From Seleniivibrio woodruffii (GTDB lineage: Bacteria > Chrysiogenota > Deferribacteres > Deferribacterales > Geovibrionaceae): a stretch of DNA of 64,000 nt. A program made the position numbers and the translations under genes. The notes beneath the pieces were generated by a model. That model worked only from the letters and a program-made list of their open reading frames with translations, did no database searches and was not told the origin of the DNA. The stretch spans positions 647,106-711,105 of the forward strand of contig NZ_SMGG01000003.1 in assembly GCF_004339245.1 (NCBI RefSeq). The letters are read 5' to 3'. Positions 35,031 through 44,426 of this stretch are shown here, piece by piece. Each line of letters begins with the position of its first letter. Positions within the stretch are counted from its first letter, which is position 1.

Positions 35031-36117
35031 TGACCGTTCTGGCTATGTACAGAATATTCTCATCCGACAGGTGGCTTCCCATGGGCAGGCTGAGAATCTC
35101 TTTATGTATGGACTCGCATATGGGAAGATCCAGATGCGCCAGTTCTTTGTATGCATCCTGTCTGTGGGGCGGAACGGGGTAGTGTATCAGGGTGTTTATG
35201 CCCCTGTCTTTCAGGAACTTCTGCAGTCCGTCCCTGTCCTTTGTTCTGATGGTGAAAAGATGCCAGACATGGGCGGTTCTGGCTGTGAGCGTGGGCAGAA
35301 CTATCTTTTCGTTTCTGATGTTCTCCAGATAGAAATGGGCAATACGCCTTCTGTCCTCTATCTCCTCATCCAGATGCGCCAGCTTAACCCTGAGCATGGC
35401 CGCCTGAATCTCGTCCAGCCTGCTGTTAAGCCCTTTATATGTGTTTATGTATTTCTCTCTGCTTCCGTAGTTGCCGACAGTGCGGACGATATCCGCCAGT
35501 GTGTCGTCGTTGGTGGTGACAGCTCCGCCGTCGCCGAGTGCTCCCAGATTTTTTCCGGGATAAAAGCTGAAGCCTGATGCATCGCCGAGGTTTCCGCTCC
35601 TTTTTGTTCCGCAGTATGCCCCATGAGACTGTGCGCTGTCTTCAACAACCTTGAGGCCGTATTCAGCTGCAACAGCGTTTATTGCATCCATATCGCATAC
35701 CTGTCCGTAAAGGTGTACGGGCAGAATTGCTTTGGTCTTCGAGGTTATTTTCTCTTTCAGTTTTGAAGGATCGAGCAGACAGGTATCGGCTCTTGGCTCC
35801 ACAGGAACGGGAACGAGGCCGTTTGCCGAAACCGCAAGCATTGAAGCTATGTAGGTGTTCGCAGGAACAAGAACCTCATCGCCGGGTTTTATTATGCCCA
35901 TTTCCATGTATGCCCTGAATATAAGGATCAGTGCGTCCAGACCGTTTGCGACCCCTATGCAGTGTTTTGTTCCGCAATAGGATGCGAACTCCGCTTCGAA
36001 CGCTTCCAGTTCTTTTCCGTGGATATACCAGCCGCTGTCGATAACTCTTGCGGCTGCTTTTTTCAGCTCTTCGCCGTATGTTCCGTTGATTGATTTGAGA
36101 TCAAGAAAACTTATCAT
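35020..36117 (-). CDS. DegT/DnrJ/EryC1/StrS sugar aminotransferase (FdtB-like)
   Basis: 365 residues. [100 protein letters not shown] (PLP Lys in PGKNLG) and [15 protein letters not shown] are class signatures. Next to an FdtA-like isomerase, the likely reaction is C3 transamination of dTDP-3-keto-6-deoxyhexose giving dTDP-Fuc3N or Qui3N. The precursor genes rmlA and rmlB are not in this window. Confidence 0.92.
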   Translation of the reverse strand: MISFLDLKSINGTYGEELKKAAARVIDSGWYIHGKELEAFEAEFASYCGTKHCIGVANGLDALILIFRAYMEMGIIKPGDEVLVPANTYIASMLAVSANGLVPVPVEPRADTCLLDPSKLKEKITSKTKAILPVHLYGQVCDMDAINAVAAEYGLKVVEDSAQSHGAYCGTKRSGNLGDASGFSFYPGKNLGALGDGGAVTTNDDTLADIVRTVGNYGSREKYINTYKGLNSRLDEIQAAMLRVKLAHLDEEIEDRRRIAHFYLENIRNEKIVLPTLTARTAHVWHLFTIRTKDRDGLQKFLKDRGINTLIHYPVPPHRQDAYKELAHLDLPICESIHKEILSLPMGSHLSDENILYIARTVNEY

Positions 36118-36530
36118 ATGCTGTCTTTTCCGTTGTTTACATATTCTACAAATCTGCTGTAGTCACGAATGTAGTCATCCTCTTCATAAAGCATGCTGGC
36201 GATGACCATCAGCACGCAGTCAGGAGAAAAATCGAACATTTCCCGCCATGATCCGGGCCCAATGTAGAGCCCTTTGTCGGGGCTGTTCAGTTCATATACT
36301 TCTCTGGAGCCTTTACCGTTGTCCAGACTGACCTTGCAGCTTCCGCTCACCGACACCAGAATCTGCTGAAGCTCCTTGTGGGCGTGAAAACCTCTGGCGA
36401 CCCCCTGCTGGGTATCGAAAATGTAATAGACCCTTTTTATGTCGAAAGGGATCTCTTTGCCCGTTTCCAGAGCTACGAGAGAACCCCGTTCATCGCCTAA
36501 TATCTTAAAAGTTCTGATCGGTTCAGTCAT
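36114..36530 (-). CDS. FdtA/QdtA-type dTDP-4-keto-6-deoxyhexose 3,4-ketoisomerase
   Basis: 138-residue cupin. [28 protein letters not shown] contains the His49/His51 pair used in catalysis, and [25 protein letters not shown] the second half of the barrel. FdtA and QdtA differ in stereochemical outcome (galacto or gluco) and cannot be told apart here. It overlaps the aminotransferase gene by 4 bp, the standard fdtA-fdtB pair. Confidence 0.9.
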   Translation of the reverse strand: MTEPIRTFKILGDERGSLVALETGKEIPFDIKRVYYIFDTQQGVARGFHAHKELQQILVSVSGSCKVSLDNGKGSREVYELNSPDKGLYIGPGSWREMFDFSPDCVLMVIASMLYEEDDYIRDYSRFVEYVNNGKDSI

Positions 36531-37860
36531 TCAGGCATCCTTCCGTCTGTTTTATTTTTTCCTCAAGATAGTCCAGTTTAACATAGAAATCCGAATGAAC
36601 GGAGTCTTCTTTTGTTCCGGGTGTGGTGAGAAAATGAATAAGTTTTGTGCCGGAGCACTCTGCCAGAGGCTGAAACACATAATAGTTGGTGGATTTGTGG
36701 GATGGGTAAAAATTCACAGCCGAAGACGAATCCCTCATAAAGAGCAGGTTGGTGAACGCCGCTCCGGATGCTCCTGCGATTATCTTTGCCTGAGAGAACA
36801 GCTCCACCTGTTCTCTGAAGCTCATTCCTCCGGTCTCCACCAGTTCGAACCCCAGCGAGGCCATGAGCTTCTCGACCTCTGCGTTGTTTATTATTGAGCG
36901 CATCTGGTTCGTTCTGCGCTTCATATATATTTTGCGGTGAGGTTTTCCGGATTGGGGAAAATGCTTCATCACGGCGTTTCTGGATATGGCTACGGCTTCG
37001 CTGTCCACAAAAAACTCGTAAAGCTCAAGTTCGTTTCTTGTGTTGTCCAGCGAGAGCCAGAACGGGGTGCAGTAGATAATTTCACGGCATCTAACCCTGA
37101 CCCCTCTCGGCACATATTCTATATTGAAATCCGCATCCACGGCTATTTTCAGCGCTTCAATGCATTGAGGCGGCATTCCCTCATCCAGAAGCACCGTCAG
37201 CTTTTTTCCGCCAGAGATCTGCCTGCCTTCGGGTGTTTTCAGAGCATCGAAAATTGTTATCAGTCTGGGCATCTCTTCGGTTAGCCAGTGATAATAGTTT
37301 ATGGAATGTTCCTTAAGCCCGTGTATGAACAGTGTGTCGGGATTGTCATAGATTTTCAGCGAAGTGTAAAAAATTTCCGCCGACTTTTTGTCGGGGGACA
37401 GACTGAATATATCCGGTCGTTTCAGGTCGTGTTTGTCCCTGAACATTGAGAGTTCATAATGAAGAACTTTACCCCCGAAGATAAGGCTGTCTGTGGAACC
37501 GACCGCTTCGGCGTTTTTAAACCGGTAAACGAAAACATCAGGCACGCTTCCTGTGAAAGAGGAGAGCCTTGTCTCGCCCTTTTCCGGATCGCACAGAACA
37601 GGGGAACCCATTGTGCTTTTGCGGTTGGTTTTTGAATAAAGCAGGTTTTCGTATTCTCCGGCCTGAGCGCAGGAGACTATCAGATGGCAGGAGGACGGGA
37701 GTTTTCTTATGGACTTTTTTATTCTGTATTGCCGGATCTCAAAGATTATCGGTGCCAGAAATCTGGCTCTGACAGGTTTTGGGATAAGCAGTCTGTATAT
37801 TGACTTAACGGCTTCGATTAAAGCTCTGACCATTGATACGGAATTTTTCTGATTTTCCAT
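36523..37860 (-). CDS. Family 61 glycosyltransferase (DUF563)
   Basis: 445 residues. The C-terminal half shows the GT61 pattern: HSINYYHWLTEEMPRLI, RKIYMKRRTNQMRSIINNAEVEKLMASLGFELVE and FREQVELFSQAKIIAGASGAAFTNLLFM. The N-terminal ~150 residues are less recognisable. It is in the operon between wzt (abutting) and fdtA-like (overlap 8 bp). Probable O-antigen transferase. Confidence 0.88.
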   Translation of the reverse strand: MENQKNSVSMVRALIEAVKSIYRLLIPKPVRARFLAPIIFEIRQYRIKKSIRKLPSSCHLIVSCAQAGEYENLLYSKTNRKSTMGSPVLCDPEKGETRLSSFTGSVPDVFVYRFKNAEAVGSTDSLIFGGKVLHYELSMFRDKHDLKRPDIFSLSPDKKSAEIFYTSLKIYDNPDTLFIHGLKEHSINYYHWLTEEMPRLITIFDALKTPEGRQISGGKKLTVLLDEGMPPQCIEALKIAVDADFNIEYVPRGVRVRCREIIYCTPFWLSLDNTRNELELYEFFVDSEAVAISRNAVMKHFPQSGKPHRKIYMKRRTNQMRSIINNAEVEKLMASLGFELVETGGMSFREQVELFSQAKIIAGASGAAFTNLLFMRDSSSAVNFYPSHKSTNYYVFQPLAECSGTKLIHFLTTPGTKEDSVHSDFYVKLDYLEEKIKQTEGCLND

Positions 37861-39185
37861 CAGGACACCGCAGTAATTTCAAATGAGCCGTCTGTGAAGA
37901 AGGTCGTGGGGAATCTGTGGCTGCCCCAGACAACTTTAAATGCCGCACAGTTCTCAATAACATGAAGAAACTCGTGTATCTCGTTAAGTATTATAGGAAG
38001 CTCAACGGCAAGGGTCAGGGTGTATGCGCCCTGCTTTATGTTCATAACGGAGTTTATCCTGACGACGAACACCGAATCCTTTTTCACGGGCGGAAATACT
38101 GCTTTGCTGGCTGAGCTTGAAACACCTATCTGCTGTTCGCCATTCAGGCTTCTTACAGGAGCCACAACAGCGAAACTGTCCATATCCTCGTGGAACTTTA
38201 TGCCCATGAGAATCGAATATTCAGCGCAGGATTCGATTTCCGAAACCTGAAATCCGTTTTTGTCCAGAATGGCAAAGTCCAGAATTGTTGCCTTGCCGTT
38301 TCCTGAGTGGATACCCTGAAGTGCTTTTTTGCCCGAGAGGTCTAGAATGCCGGAATATTCGGAGCTTTTCGCTTCCTGAGTCTCTATCGCAGGCTGGTCT
38401 GACATATCCGAAATCTTAAGTTCGGAACTCTGCAGAGCCGAGTTGGCACTGTCACGCTGAATGCGCATATAGTCCGAGGTCAGCTGCTCCACATCGCCGA
38501 AACCGATTATCCGTCCGTTTTCCAGATACATGGCTTTTGAACAGAAGGTTCTGACAGCGTGGATGTCGTGGGTGACGAAAAGAACGGTTATGCCTTTGTT
38601 GACCATAGCCTTCATCTTTGCCATACACTTGGTCTGGAAAAATACGTCGCCGACACTGAGTGCTTCGTCGACAATAAGAATCTCCGGCTCAACATTGATA
38701 GCCACAGCAAAGGCCAGACGGGCGAACATCCCGCTGGAGTAGGTTTTTACGGGCTGATATACGAAATCGCCGATATCGGCGAATGAGAGTATCTCATCAA
38801 TCTTGGCGTCCATCTCCTCAGTGGAGAAGCCCATTATGGCACCGTTCAGATAAACGTTCTCTATTCCGGTCATCTGCGGGTTAAACCCTGCGCCAAGCTC
38901 CAGAAGTGACGATACCTTACCGTTGACTGAAACACTGCCGGAACTGGGGGTAAGCACTCCGGTCAGAATTTTCAGCAGGGTACTTTTTCCCGCTCCGTTC
39001 TTTCCGATTATGCCTACTGTATCGCCCTTTTTTATTTCAAAAGAGAGGTTGTCCAGTGCGTAGAAGTTTTTGTGATAGCATCTGCGCAACGGATGCAGAG
39101 CCTCTTTCAGTCTGTCTGCGTGTCTGTTGTAAAGTCTGTATACCTTTGAAAGGTTTTCAACCCTGATGGCGATTTCGTTCATCAC
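37860..39185 (-). CDS. wzt: Wzt O-antigen ABC transporter ATPase with carbohydrate-binding C-domain
   Basis: 441 residues. The ATPase domain has Walker A GKNGAGKST (61-69), a degenerate signature YSSGM (149-153) as in polysaccharide exporters, and Walker B ILIVDE (169-174). From ~residue 290 an immunoglobulin-like domain follows (ATILDFAILDKNGFQVSEIESCAEYSILMGIKF...), which in Wzt proteins recognises the non-reducing end of the O-chain. It energises export across the inner membrane with Wzm, whose gene overlaps by 4 bp. Confidence 0.95.
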   Translation of the reverse strand: MMNEIAIRVENLSKVYRLYNRHADRLKEALHPLRRCYHKNFYALDNLSFEIKKGDTVGIIGKNGAGKSTLLKILTGVLTPSSGSVSVNGKVSSLLELGAGFNPQMTGIENVYLNGAIMGFSTEEMDAKIDEILSFADIGDFVYQPVKTYSSGMFARLAFAVAINVEPEILIVDEALSVGDVFFQTKCMAKMKAMVNKGITVLFVTHDIHAVRTFCSKAMYLENGRIIGFGDVEQLTSDYMRIQRDSANSALQSSELKISDMSDQPAIETQEAKSSEYSGILDLSGKKALQGIHSGNGKATILDFAILDKNGFQVSEIESCAEYSILMGIKFHEDMDSFAVVAPVRSLNGEQQIGVSSSASKAVFPPVKKDSVFVVRINSVMNIKQGAYTLTLAVELPIILNEIHEFLHVIENCAAFKVVWGSHRFPTTFFTDGSFEITAVS

Positions 39186-39991
39186 AGCACATCCGCAAAA
39201 TGGGGGCGGAGCTTACGGAAAACAAGAACTCCCACCGCCATGATAATTATCGATACGCACCAGAAATAGATCGTCAGTTTCATATTGTCCCAGAACCATT
39301 CCTTGTAGATAAGGGAGGCTCTGTAGCCCTCGGTAATGTAGAAAACCGGATTAAGCTTTATAAGCCAGTGATATTTTTCGGGAATTATGTTGATCGACCA
39401 GAAAATAGGTGTTCCCCAGAAGCCTATCTGGGTCAGCATGCCCACAATCTGCCCCATATCTTTCAGGAAAACCGTTACGGAGCATGTTATTAGCGATATT
39501 CCTGTCAGAAGAAAAATCATCGCAAAAAGATAGTAAAAAATCTGAAACCAGTGGGCGGACGGCTTTATGCCGTATCCGGCTGTGAAACCGAAGAGGATCA
39601 TTATAAAGAATATGTGGATTATCAGCGATGAAAAAAGCTTTATGAAAGGGAGCAGTTTAACGTCGAAAACGATCTTTTTTACCAGATAGCTGAAATCCGT
39701 TATGGAGTTTGCTCCGTTGTTCACAGCATCTGCAAAAAAAAACCACGGGATGATGCCCGCCAGAAGCCAGAGCAGAAAGGGCGCATTCTGAACAGGCTGC
39801 GATTTGAAGCCTATGTGGAATACAAACCAGAATATGAATATTGTCACCGAGGGCTGAATGAAAGCCCAGAGAAGACCAAGGAACGAACCGAGATATTTGG
39901 ATTTAAAGTCGTTCAGTACAAGTTTGGCAAGAAGACGGCGCGATTTGTAGAAGCTGCCGAAAATATCGGTCGTTGTTTTGGCATTGAGCAT
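39182..39991 (-). CDS. wzm: Wzm O-antigen ABC transporter permease
   Basis: 269 residues, about six membrane helices. LVLNDFKSKYLGSFLGLLWAFIQPSVTIFIFWFVFHIGF and the C-terminal LNPVFYITEGYRASLIY are the ABC-2 polysaccharide exporter signatures. It forms the channel for undecaprenyl-linked O-antigen. The start has a weak ribosome-binding site; the promoter is at 40025-40053. Confidence 0.95.
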   Translation of the reverse strand: MLNAKTTTDIFGSFYKSRRLLAKLVLNDFKSKYLGSFLGLLWAFIQPSVTIFIFWFVFHIGFKSQPVQNAPFLLWLLAGIIPWFFFADAVNNGANSITDFSYLVKKIVFDVKLLPFIKLFSSLIIHIFFIMILFGFTAGYGIKPSAHWFQIFYYLFAMIFLLTGISLITCSVTVFLKDMGQIVGMLTQIGFWGTPIFWSINIIPEKYHWLIKLNPVFYITEGYRASLIYKEWFWDNMKLTIYFWCVSIIIMAVGVLVFRKLRPHFADVL

Positions 39992-40024
39992 GAGGTTGGT
40001 TTATACCTTTGTAGAGATGATGTA

Positions 40025-40053
40025 TTTTTATCAAACGGGTAAACGGTTGTCAA
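40025..40053 (-). promoter_or_regulatory. Promoter of the wzm-wzt-GT61-fdtAB operon
   Basis: On the minus strand, TTGACA (40053-40048), 17 bp spacer, TAAAAA (40030-40025), about 34 bp ahead of the wzm start codon. A perfect -35 with a weaker -10. Confidence 0.6.
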
Positions 40054-40086
40054 TCTATATTAGGCAGGAGGCCTGACAGGGGCAGG

Positions 40087-40923
40087 TCAGGAGAAGAGCT
40101 GTCTTTTGACCAGAAGCAGGGCTTTTCTGATGATATATCCGGCAGAGGAATAACGAAGACCGAGTGCCTCCGCCTGTTTGCGGCCTTTTTCTGCATTGGC
40201 CAGCAGTGCGTTGATGCGTGACAGCCGTCCGAAAAGCGACTTAATTCCGAATTTTTCAGCACCTATGGTGTTTTTGCCGTGCTGTCTGTAAAGGATTGTA
40301 GGTTCAGGCACAAAAACAACCTTGCCGCCGTGTTTCAGAGCGGTCAGAGCCGCCCACCAGTCGTGGATGACAGCCTCTTCGGGAATGCTTTTCAGCCTGT
40401 CGGCCAGTGCCCTGTTCAGCATCGCCGTGCAGCCTGTAACAACGTTCTCCAAAGCGAGTATATTTAATTCTTCGCCGTTTTCGGGGCGGAGTTTCTGGTG
40501 TGCGAACATGGATTTTGCGATTATATCAAGATTTTCCGCCGCAACCGCAAGGTCGGTGTGGACAAGTACGGGCATGTCCGTATTCCCGTTCTCAGCCTCC
40601 TTCATCTTCGCCAGTGTTATTGCGGTCTTTTCGGGAAGCCAGATATCGTCCTGATCGCAGAACATTGCATATTCCGCTGTGGAGGATTCCAGAAGGGCAA
40701 AAAAACTGTTTTTAACGCCCATGTTCCCTTTCGGGATGTCGGGAGTGAATATTTTGTGCGGGTATTTATCTTTGTATGATTCTATTATCTGAGGGGTAGA
40801 GTCTTTGGAACCGTCGTCCCGTATGACGATACGCATGTCTGCATATGTCTGGTCAAGAAGCGAATCAAGCTGTGCCGCCAGATACTTTTCACCGTTATAT
40901 GCAGACAGGAGTACGTCTATCAT
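40087..40923 (-). CDS. Family 2 glycosyltransferase
   Basis: 278 residues: IDVLLSAYNGEKYLAAQLDSLLDQTYADMRIVIRDDGSKDSTPQII, the FCDQDDIWLPEK metal motif and VIHDWWAALTALKHGG for the C-terminal base. This subgroup resembles rhamnan or O-antigen chain transferases. It ends 96 bp before the wzm operon; a CCTGAC...GTCAGG inverted repeat follows the stop codon without a U tract. Confidence 0.92.
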   Translation of the reverse strand: MIDVLLSAYNGEKYLAAQLDSLLDQTYADMRIVIRDDGSKDSTPQIIESYKDKYPHKIFTPDIPKGNMGVKNSFFALLESSTAEYAMFCDQDDIWLPEKTAITLAKMKEAENGNTDMPVLVHTDLAVAAENLDIIAKSMFAHQKLRPENGEELNILALENVVTGCTAMLNRALADRLKSIPEEAVIHDWWAALTALKHGGKVVFVPEPTILYRQHGKNTIGAEKFGIKSLFGRLSRINALLANAEKGRKQAEALGLRYSSAGYIIRKALLLVKRQLFS

Positions 40924-40936
40924 TATCTGTCCGCTG

Positions 40937-41284
40937 TTAATGCTTAATTATCATTGCAAGGAATGTGATGGGCGTGTCGCCTTCATTCACAAGGCAATGC
41001 TGTTCGCCGTCTTTTGTCACCAGCATGTCGCCTGCGTTCAGAACCGCTTCCACATCGTTGTCGATGGTCTTTGCGTTGCCGTCCAGCATAAGGTAGATCT
41101 CCATGTCGCCCTGATGCTGATGCATGCCGATTGCGCTGTTGGGCTGAAGGGACATCATGGCAAAGTTGGTGACTTCGCCTTTGAAACCGCAGGCCGCTTC
41201 ATACGCAAGTCTGATGGCAGTGCCTTTGCCGCCTCTGGGTTTCTCCATCTCCTGAGCCTGAAGCTCGCTGACTCTTATTATCAT
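40937..41284 (-). CDS. Cupin-domain protein
   Basis: 115 residues, one cupin barrel: MMSLQPNSAIGMHQHQGDMEIYLMLDGNAKTIDN (metal ligands His, His, Glu) and VLNAGDMLVTKDGEQHCLVNEGDTPITFLAMIIKH. Function not assigned. A good AGGAGA ribosome-binding site precedes it. It lies 11 bp downstream of the FAD protein and may be co-transcribed with it. Confidence 0.85.
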   Translation of the reverse strand: MIIRVSELQAQEMEKPRGGKGTAIRLAYEAACGFKGEVTNFAMMSLQPNSAIGMHQHQGDMEIYLMLDGNAKTIDNDVEAVLNAGDMLVTKDGEQHCLVNEGDTPITFLAMIIKH

Positions 41285-41295
41285 GTATATTCTCC

Positions 41296-42648
41296 TTATT
41301 TGTTCTCAATTATATCTTTTGCCGCAACCAGACCGGATACCGAAGCCTGAATTATGCCTCTGGTGATCCCAGCTCCGTCCCCTGTACAGTAGAGGTTGTC
41401 GAGGCTGGCGCATCTCATTTTGGAGTCGATCTTTATTCTGACGGAATAGAATTTCACCTCAACTCCGTACATAAGGGTGTTGGGGTCTGCCATTCCGGGC
41501 ATGACCTTGTCCAATTGTTCGATGGTCTCCTTAAGGTTGTGGAGATATCTGTAGGGCAGAACGAACGACAGGTCGCCGGGCAGGGCGGTTTTCAGAGTGG
41601 GCACGACGAAGTTCTTGCGGATGCGGCTCTCTGTTGAGCGTCTGCCTCTGATGAAGTCGCCGTATCGCTGAACGATAACGTTGTTGCCGCTCAGCAGGTT
41701 TGCAAGGTTGGCTATGTAGCGTCCGTACTGTACAGGCTCGTCAAAAGGCTCGGTGAACTTTGTTGATACCAGAAGGGCGAAGTTGGTGTTGTCGCTCTTT
41801 TTGTTTTTGTAGCTGTGACCGTTAACAGTGAGCAGGCCGCCTGTGTTCTTCTCAACGGAGATGAAGCCGCCGGGGTTCACGCAGAAGGTGCGCACTTCGT
41901 CTTCGAACTCGCTGGTGTAGTATTTTATTTTAAATTCATAGAGGTTGTCGGTGAAGCTGTCGGTCACCGAGCGGGGAACCTCCACACGGATACCTATGTC
42001 AACTGGGTTGATTCCGTTCTCGATTCCGTATTTGCGGACGATATCCTGCATCCAGCCGTTGCCTGAACGGCCTACACCGAGGATGACCTTGTCGTAGTAT
42101 TTTTTAACCTCTTCGCCGTTCTCAAGCACAACGATACCCTTAACCTCGCCGCCTTCGACGATAAGATCTGTTACGGGTGATTCGCAGTGGAGTTTTATAT
42201 TGTCCGATTGCTTTATCATTGCCGAGATGCGCTTGACGAAGAGCAGGCAGTTGTCTGTTCCCATATGGCGTATCTTTGCGGGAATAAGTTTCAGCTTGTG
42301 TCTGCTGCACTGATATTCAAGGTCTTTTGTGGTTTCGTAGTTGAAGCCTGACTCGGTCTCCAGAACCTCGCTGAGGTTCTTCCACATGTCGTCAGCTTCG
42401 TCTATCAGCTTTTCAAGCTCATCTTCGGGCATATAATCTGTGAGCCAGCCGCCGTATTCCGTTGTCAGGGTCAGCTTACCGTCGGAATAGGCTCCCGCTC
42501 CGCCGAAACCCTCCATGACCTCGTTTCTGGTTCTGGTCTCTATATCTTTTCCCTTTTCATAGATGTCTGCCTGAATGTCTTTGTGTTTCAGGAAATTATA
42601 GGCTGCGGTCATTCCCGCACTGCCTGCCCCCACGATAGCAACTTTCAT
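41296..42648 (-). CDS. Uncharacterised FAD-dependent oxidoreductase (COG2509-like)
   Basis: 450 residues. The Rossmann motif VGAGSAGMTAAYNFL begins the protein; EGFGGAGAYSDGKLTLTTEYGG and the closing YCTGDGAGITRGIIQASVSGLVAAKDI match a widespread family of FAD dehydrogenases whose substrate is not established. No membrane helix. The start overlaps the phosphodiesterase gene by 4 bp. Confidence 0.88.
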   Translation of the reverse strand: MKVAIVGAGSAGMTAAYNFLKHKDIQADIYEKGKDIETRTRNEVMEGFGGAGAYSDGKLTLTTEYGGWLTDYMPEDELEKLIDEADDMWKNLSEVLETESGFNYETTKDLEYQCSRHKLKLIPAKIRHMGTDNCLLFVKRISAMIKQSDNIKLHCESPVTDLIVEGGEVKGIVVLENGEEVKKYYDKVILGVGRSGNGWMQDIVRKYGIENGINPVDIGIRVEVPRSVTDSFTDNLYEFKIKYYTSEFEDEVRTFCVNPGGFISVEKNTGGLLTVNGHSYKNKKSDNTNFALLVSTKFTEPFDEPVQYGRYIANLANLLSGNNVIVQRYGDFIRGRRSTESRIRKNFVVPTLKTALPGDLSFVLPYRYLHNLKETIEQLDKVMPGMADPNTLMYGVEVKFYSVRIKIDSKMRCASLDNLYCTGDGAGITRGIIQASVSGLVAAKDIIENK

Positions 42649-43133
42649 TGTATTATCCTTATTATCTCGGCATCAAAAGTGCCGTTCTCTATTGTCAGAA
42701 CCGCATATGTATGAAACGGTTCGGTTCTTTTGTTTGTCGGGCTTCCGGGGTTCAGAAAATATACTCCCCCGATCTCCCCCCAGAAGGGTTTATGGGTATG
42801 CCCGAAGACTATTATATCCGCTTCGGGGAAGGTGTAAAGCAGTCTGTTCTCTATTCCCGCCGGACTGCCTGTTCCGTGGGCAACGCCTATCTTAACCCCT
42901 TCAAATGTCAGAAGGCGGGTTTCCGGCAGGCGTTCGTCATTATAATAGGGATCCATGTTCCCTTTCACAGGATATACCAGAGAACAGACCGACATCAGCT
43001 CGCTTATCAGCTTGAAACTGACGATATCTCCCGCATGAATGACCGCATCGCATTCTCCTGCGGCCTTCATTATCTCTGCGGGCAGTTTTGCTGTTGAATC
43101 GGTGTGCGTATCTGATATTATAAGTATCTTCAT
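42645..43133 (-). CDS. YfcE/MJ0936-type metallophosphoesterase
   Basis: 162 residues with the calcineurin-like motifs IISDTHTD, AGDIVSF, KGNMDPY (GNxD), HGT and FGHTHKPF. It probably hydrolyses phosphodiesters with Mn2+; the physiological substrate is unknown. Divergent from cca. Confidence 0.92.
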   Translation of the reverse strand: MKILIISDTHTDSTAKLPAEIMKAAGECDAVIHAGDIVSFKLISELMSVCSLVYPVKGNMDPYYNDERLPETRLLTFEGVKIGVAHGTGSPAGIENRLLYTFPEADIIVFGHTHKPFWGEIGGVYFLNPGSPTNKRTEPFHTYAVLTIENGTFDAEIIRIIQ

Positions 43134-43227
43134 CTGATAAATATCACTTTGAAAAAGTTTGTTGTCAACATCTAAAAGATTTGTGATACTGAGCCGGTCG
43201 GGAAGACTTTTCGCAGCGAGATAAGGA

Positions 43228-44364
43228 ATGGAAATACCTTTTTATTCACAGCTTAGGGCACTGTCCAAACAGTGCGGTTTTCAGGCATATCTTGTGGGTG
43301 GGTGTGTTCGGGATATCCTTCTGAAAAGGGATGTCGGCGATGTTGATCTGGTCTGTTTTTCCCATGACTATAAGGAATATGCGCAGGCTGTCCGTGTTAT
43401 TCTGCCTTCGGCATGGGTGGAGTTTAAGGACAATATCCGCCTTGTCTGCCCCGACACAGAGCTTGATATTTCAAAACCCAGAGGCGAAACCATTCAGGAG
43501 GATCTGCGGATGCGTGACTTCACCATCAACAGCCTTGCGATGGATTTCGACGGTAATATAACAGGCGACAGCGCAGATGTCTTTGCGGGAGTCATCCGCC
43601 ATGTTGCAGATCACACCTTTTCGGACGATCCACTGCGGATGCTGAGGGCGTTCCGCTTTCAGGCACAGCTGGGGTTCGGTATAGCCGAAGAGACCATGTG
43701 CAAGATAGCCGCTGAAAAAGATATGATAGACCGTCCCGCCTCCGAGCGTATTCTGCAGGAGCTGGGAAAGCTGTTTAACGGCAGATATGCGGGTGTTGCA
43801 GTAATCTCTATGAACGACAGCGGGCTTTTCGGAAAAATATTCAGAGGCGCAAAGCTCTCCGCAGTGGTTGTTGAAGCGGCCAAGATGTCCTTCGGGGCGG
43901 AATTTTTCCTTGGGGCACTGCTTTTTGATCAGCCGGAGACAGAACAGACCATAAAAGGGCTGGGGCTTTCGCTTAAATCATCGAAAACCATTTTCCGCAC
44001 GGCGGAACTGGCGGCGAAACTGCGGGAGAACAGCAGAACATGCGATATTTTTGCCCTGAGAAAGCTGATATACGAATATCCGGACGAGGTTAAGGATTCT
44101 CTGCTGATCTTCGGCATAGCCTCCGCAGGGGAGTGTGCCGAGGTATGGGACACCGAGAGCTACGTTCACAGGGTTATGATAGAAATGGGGCATGTGGATT
44201 TTGAAACGCCGATGAAGATCAGCGGCGGTTTTCTGATGTCCATGGGCATTCCTGCGGGAAAACTGATGGGCGAAATCATTGGCGATGTGCGGCCTAAGCT
44301 TGCGGCGAAAGAGATCCTGTCGCTGGAAGAGGCCGAAAAGTATATAAGAGAAAAATACTTATAA
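43228..44364 (+). CDS. cca: tRNA nucleotidyltransferase (CCA-adding, class II)
   Basis: 378 residues. The head domain has LVGGCVRDILLKRDVGDVDLVCF (GG and DxD metal motif), RMRDFTINSLAMDF, and DDPLRMLRAFRFQAQLGF, followed by ERILQELGKLF. Class II enzymes add C74, C75 and A76, or only part where the work is split between two enzymes; that cannot be told here. None of the four tRNAs in the window encodes CCA, so this activity is required. Confidence 0.93.
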   Translation: MEIPFYSQLRALSKQCGFQAYLVGGCVRDILLKRDVGDVDLVCFSHDYKEYAQAVRVILPSAWVEFKDNIRLVCPDTELDISKPRGETIQEDLRMRDFTINSLAMDFDGNITGDSADVFAGVIRHVADHTFSDDPLRMLRAFRFQAQLGFGIAEETMCKIAAEKDMIDRPASERILQELGKLFNGRYAGVAVISMNDSGLFGKIFRGAKLSAVVVEAAKMSFGAEFFLGALLFDQPETEQTIKGLGLSLKSSKTIFRTAELAAKLRENSRTCDIFALRKLIYEYPDEVKDSLLIFGIASAGECAEVWDTESYVHRVMIEMGHVDFETPMKISGGFLMSMGIPAGKLMGEIIGDVRPKLAAKEILSLEEAEKYIREKYL

Positions 44365-44426
44365 CGTTCCGCCTCCCTCGCAGGGGCGGCGTTGTCTGGT
44401 CTATTAAACTTATTTTGGATGTGCAT

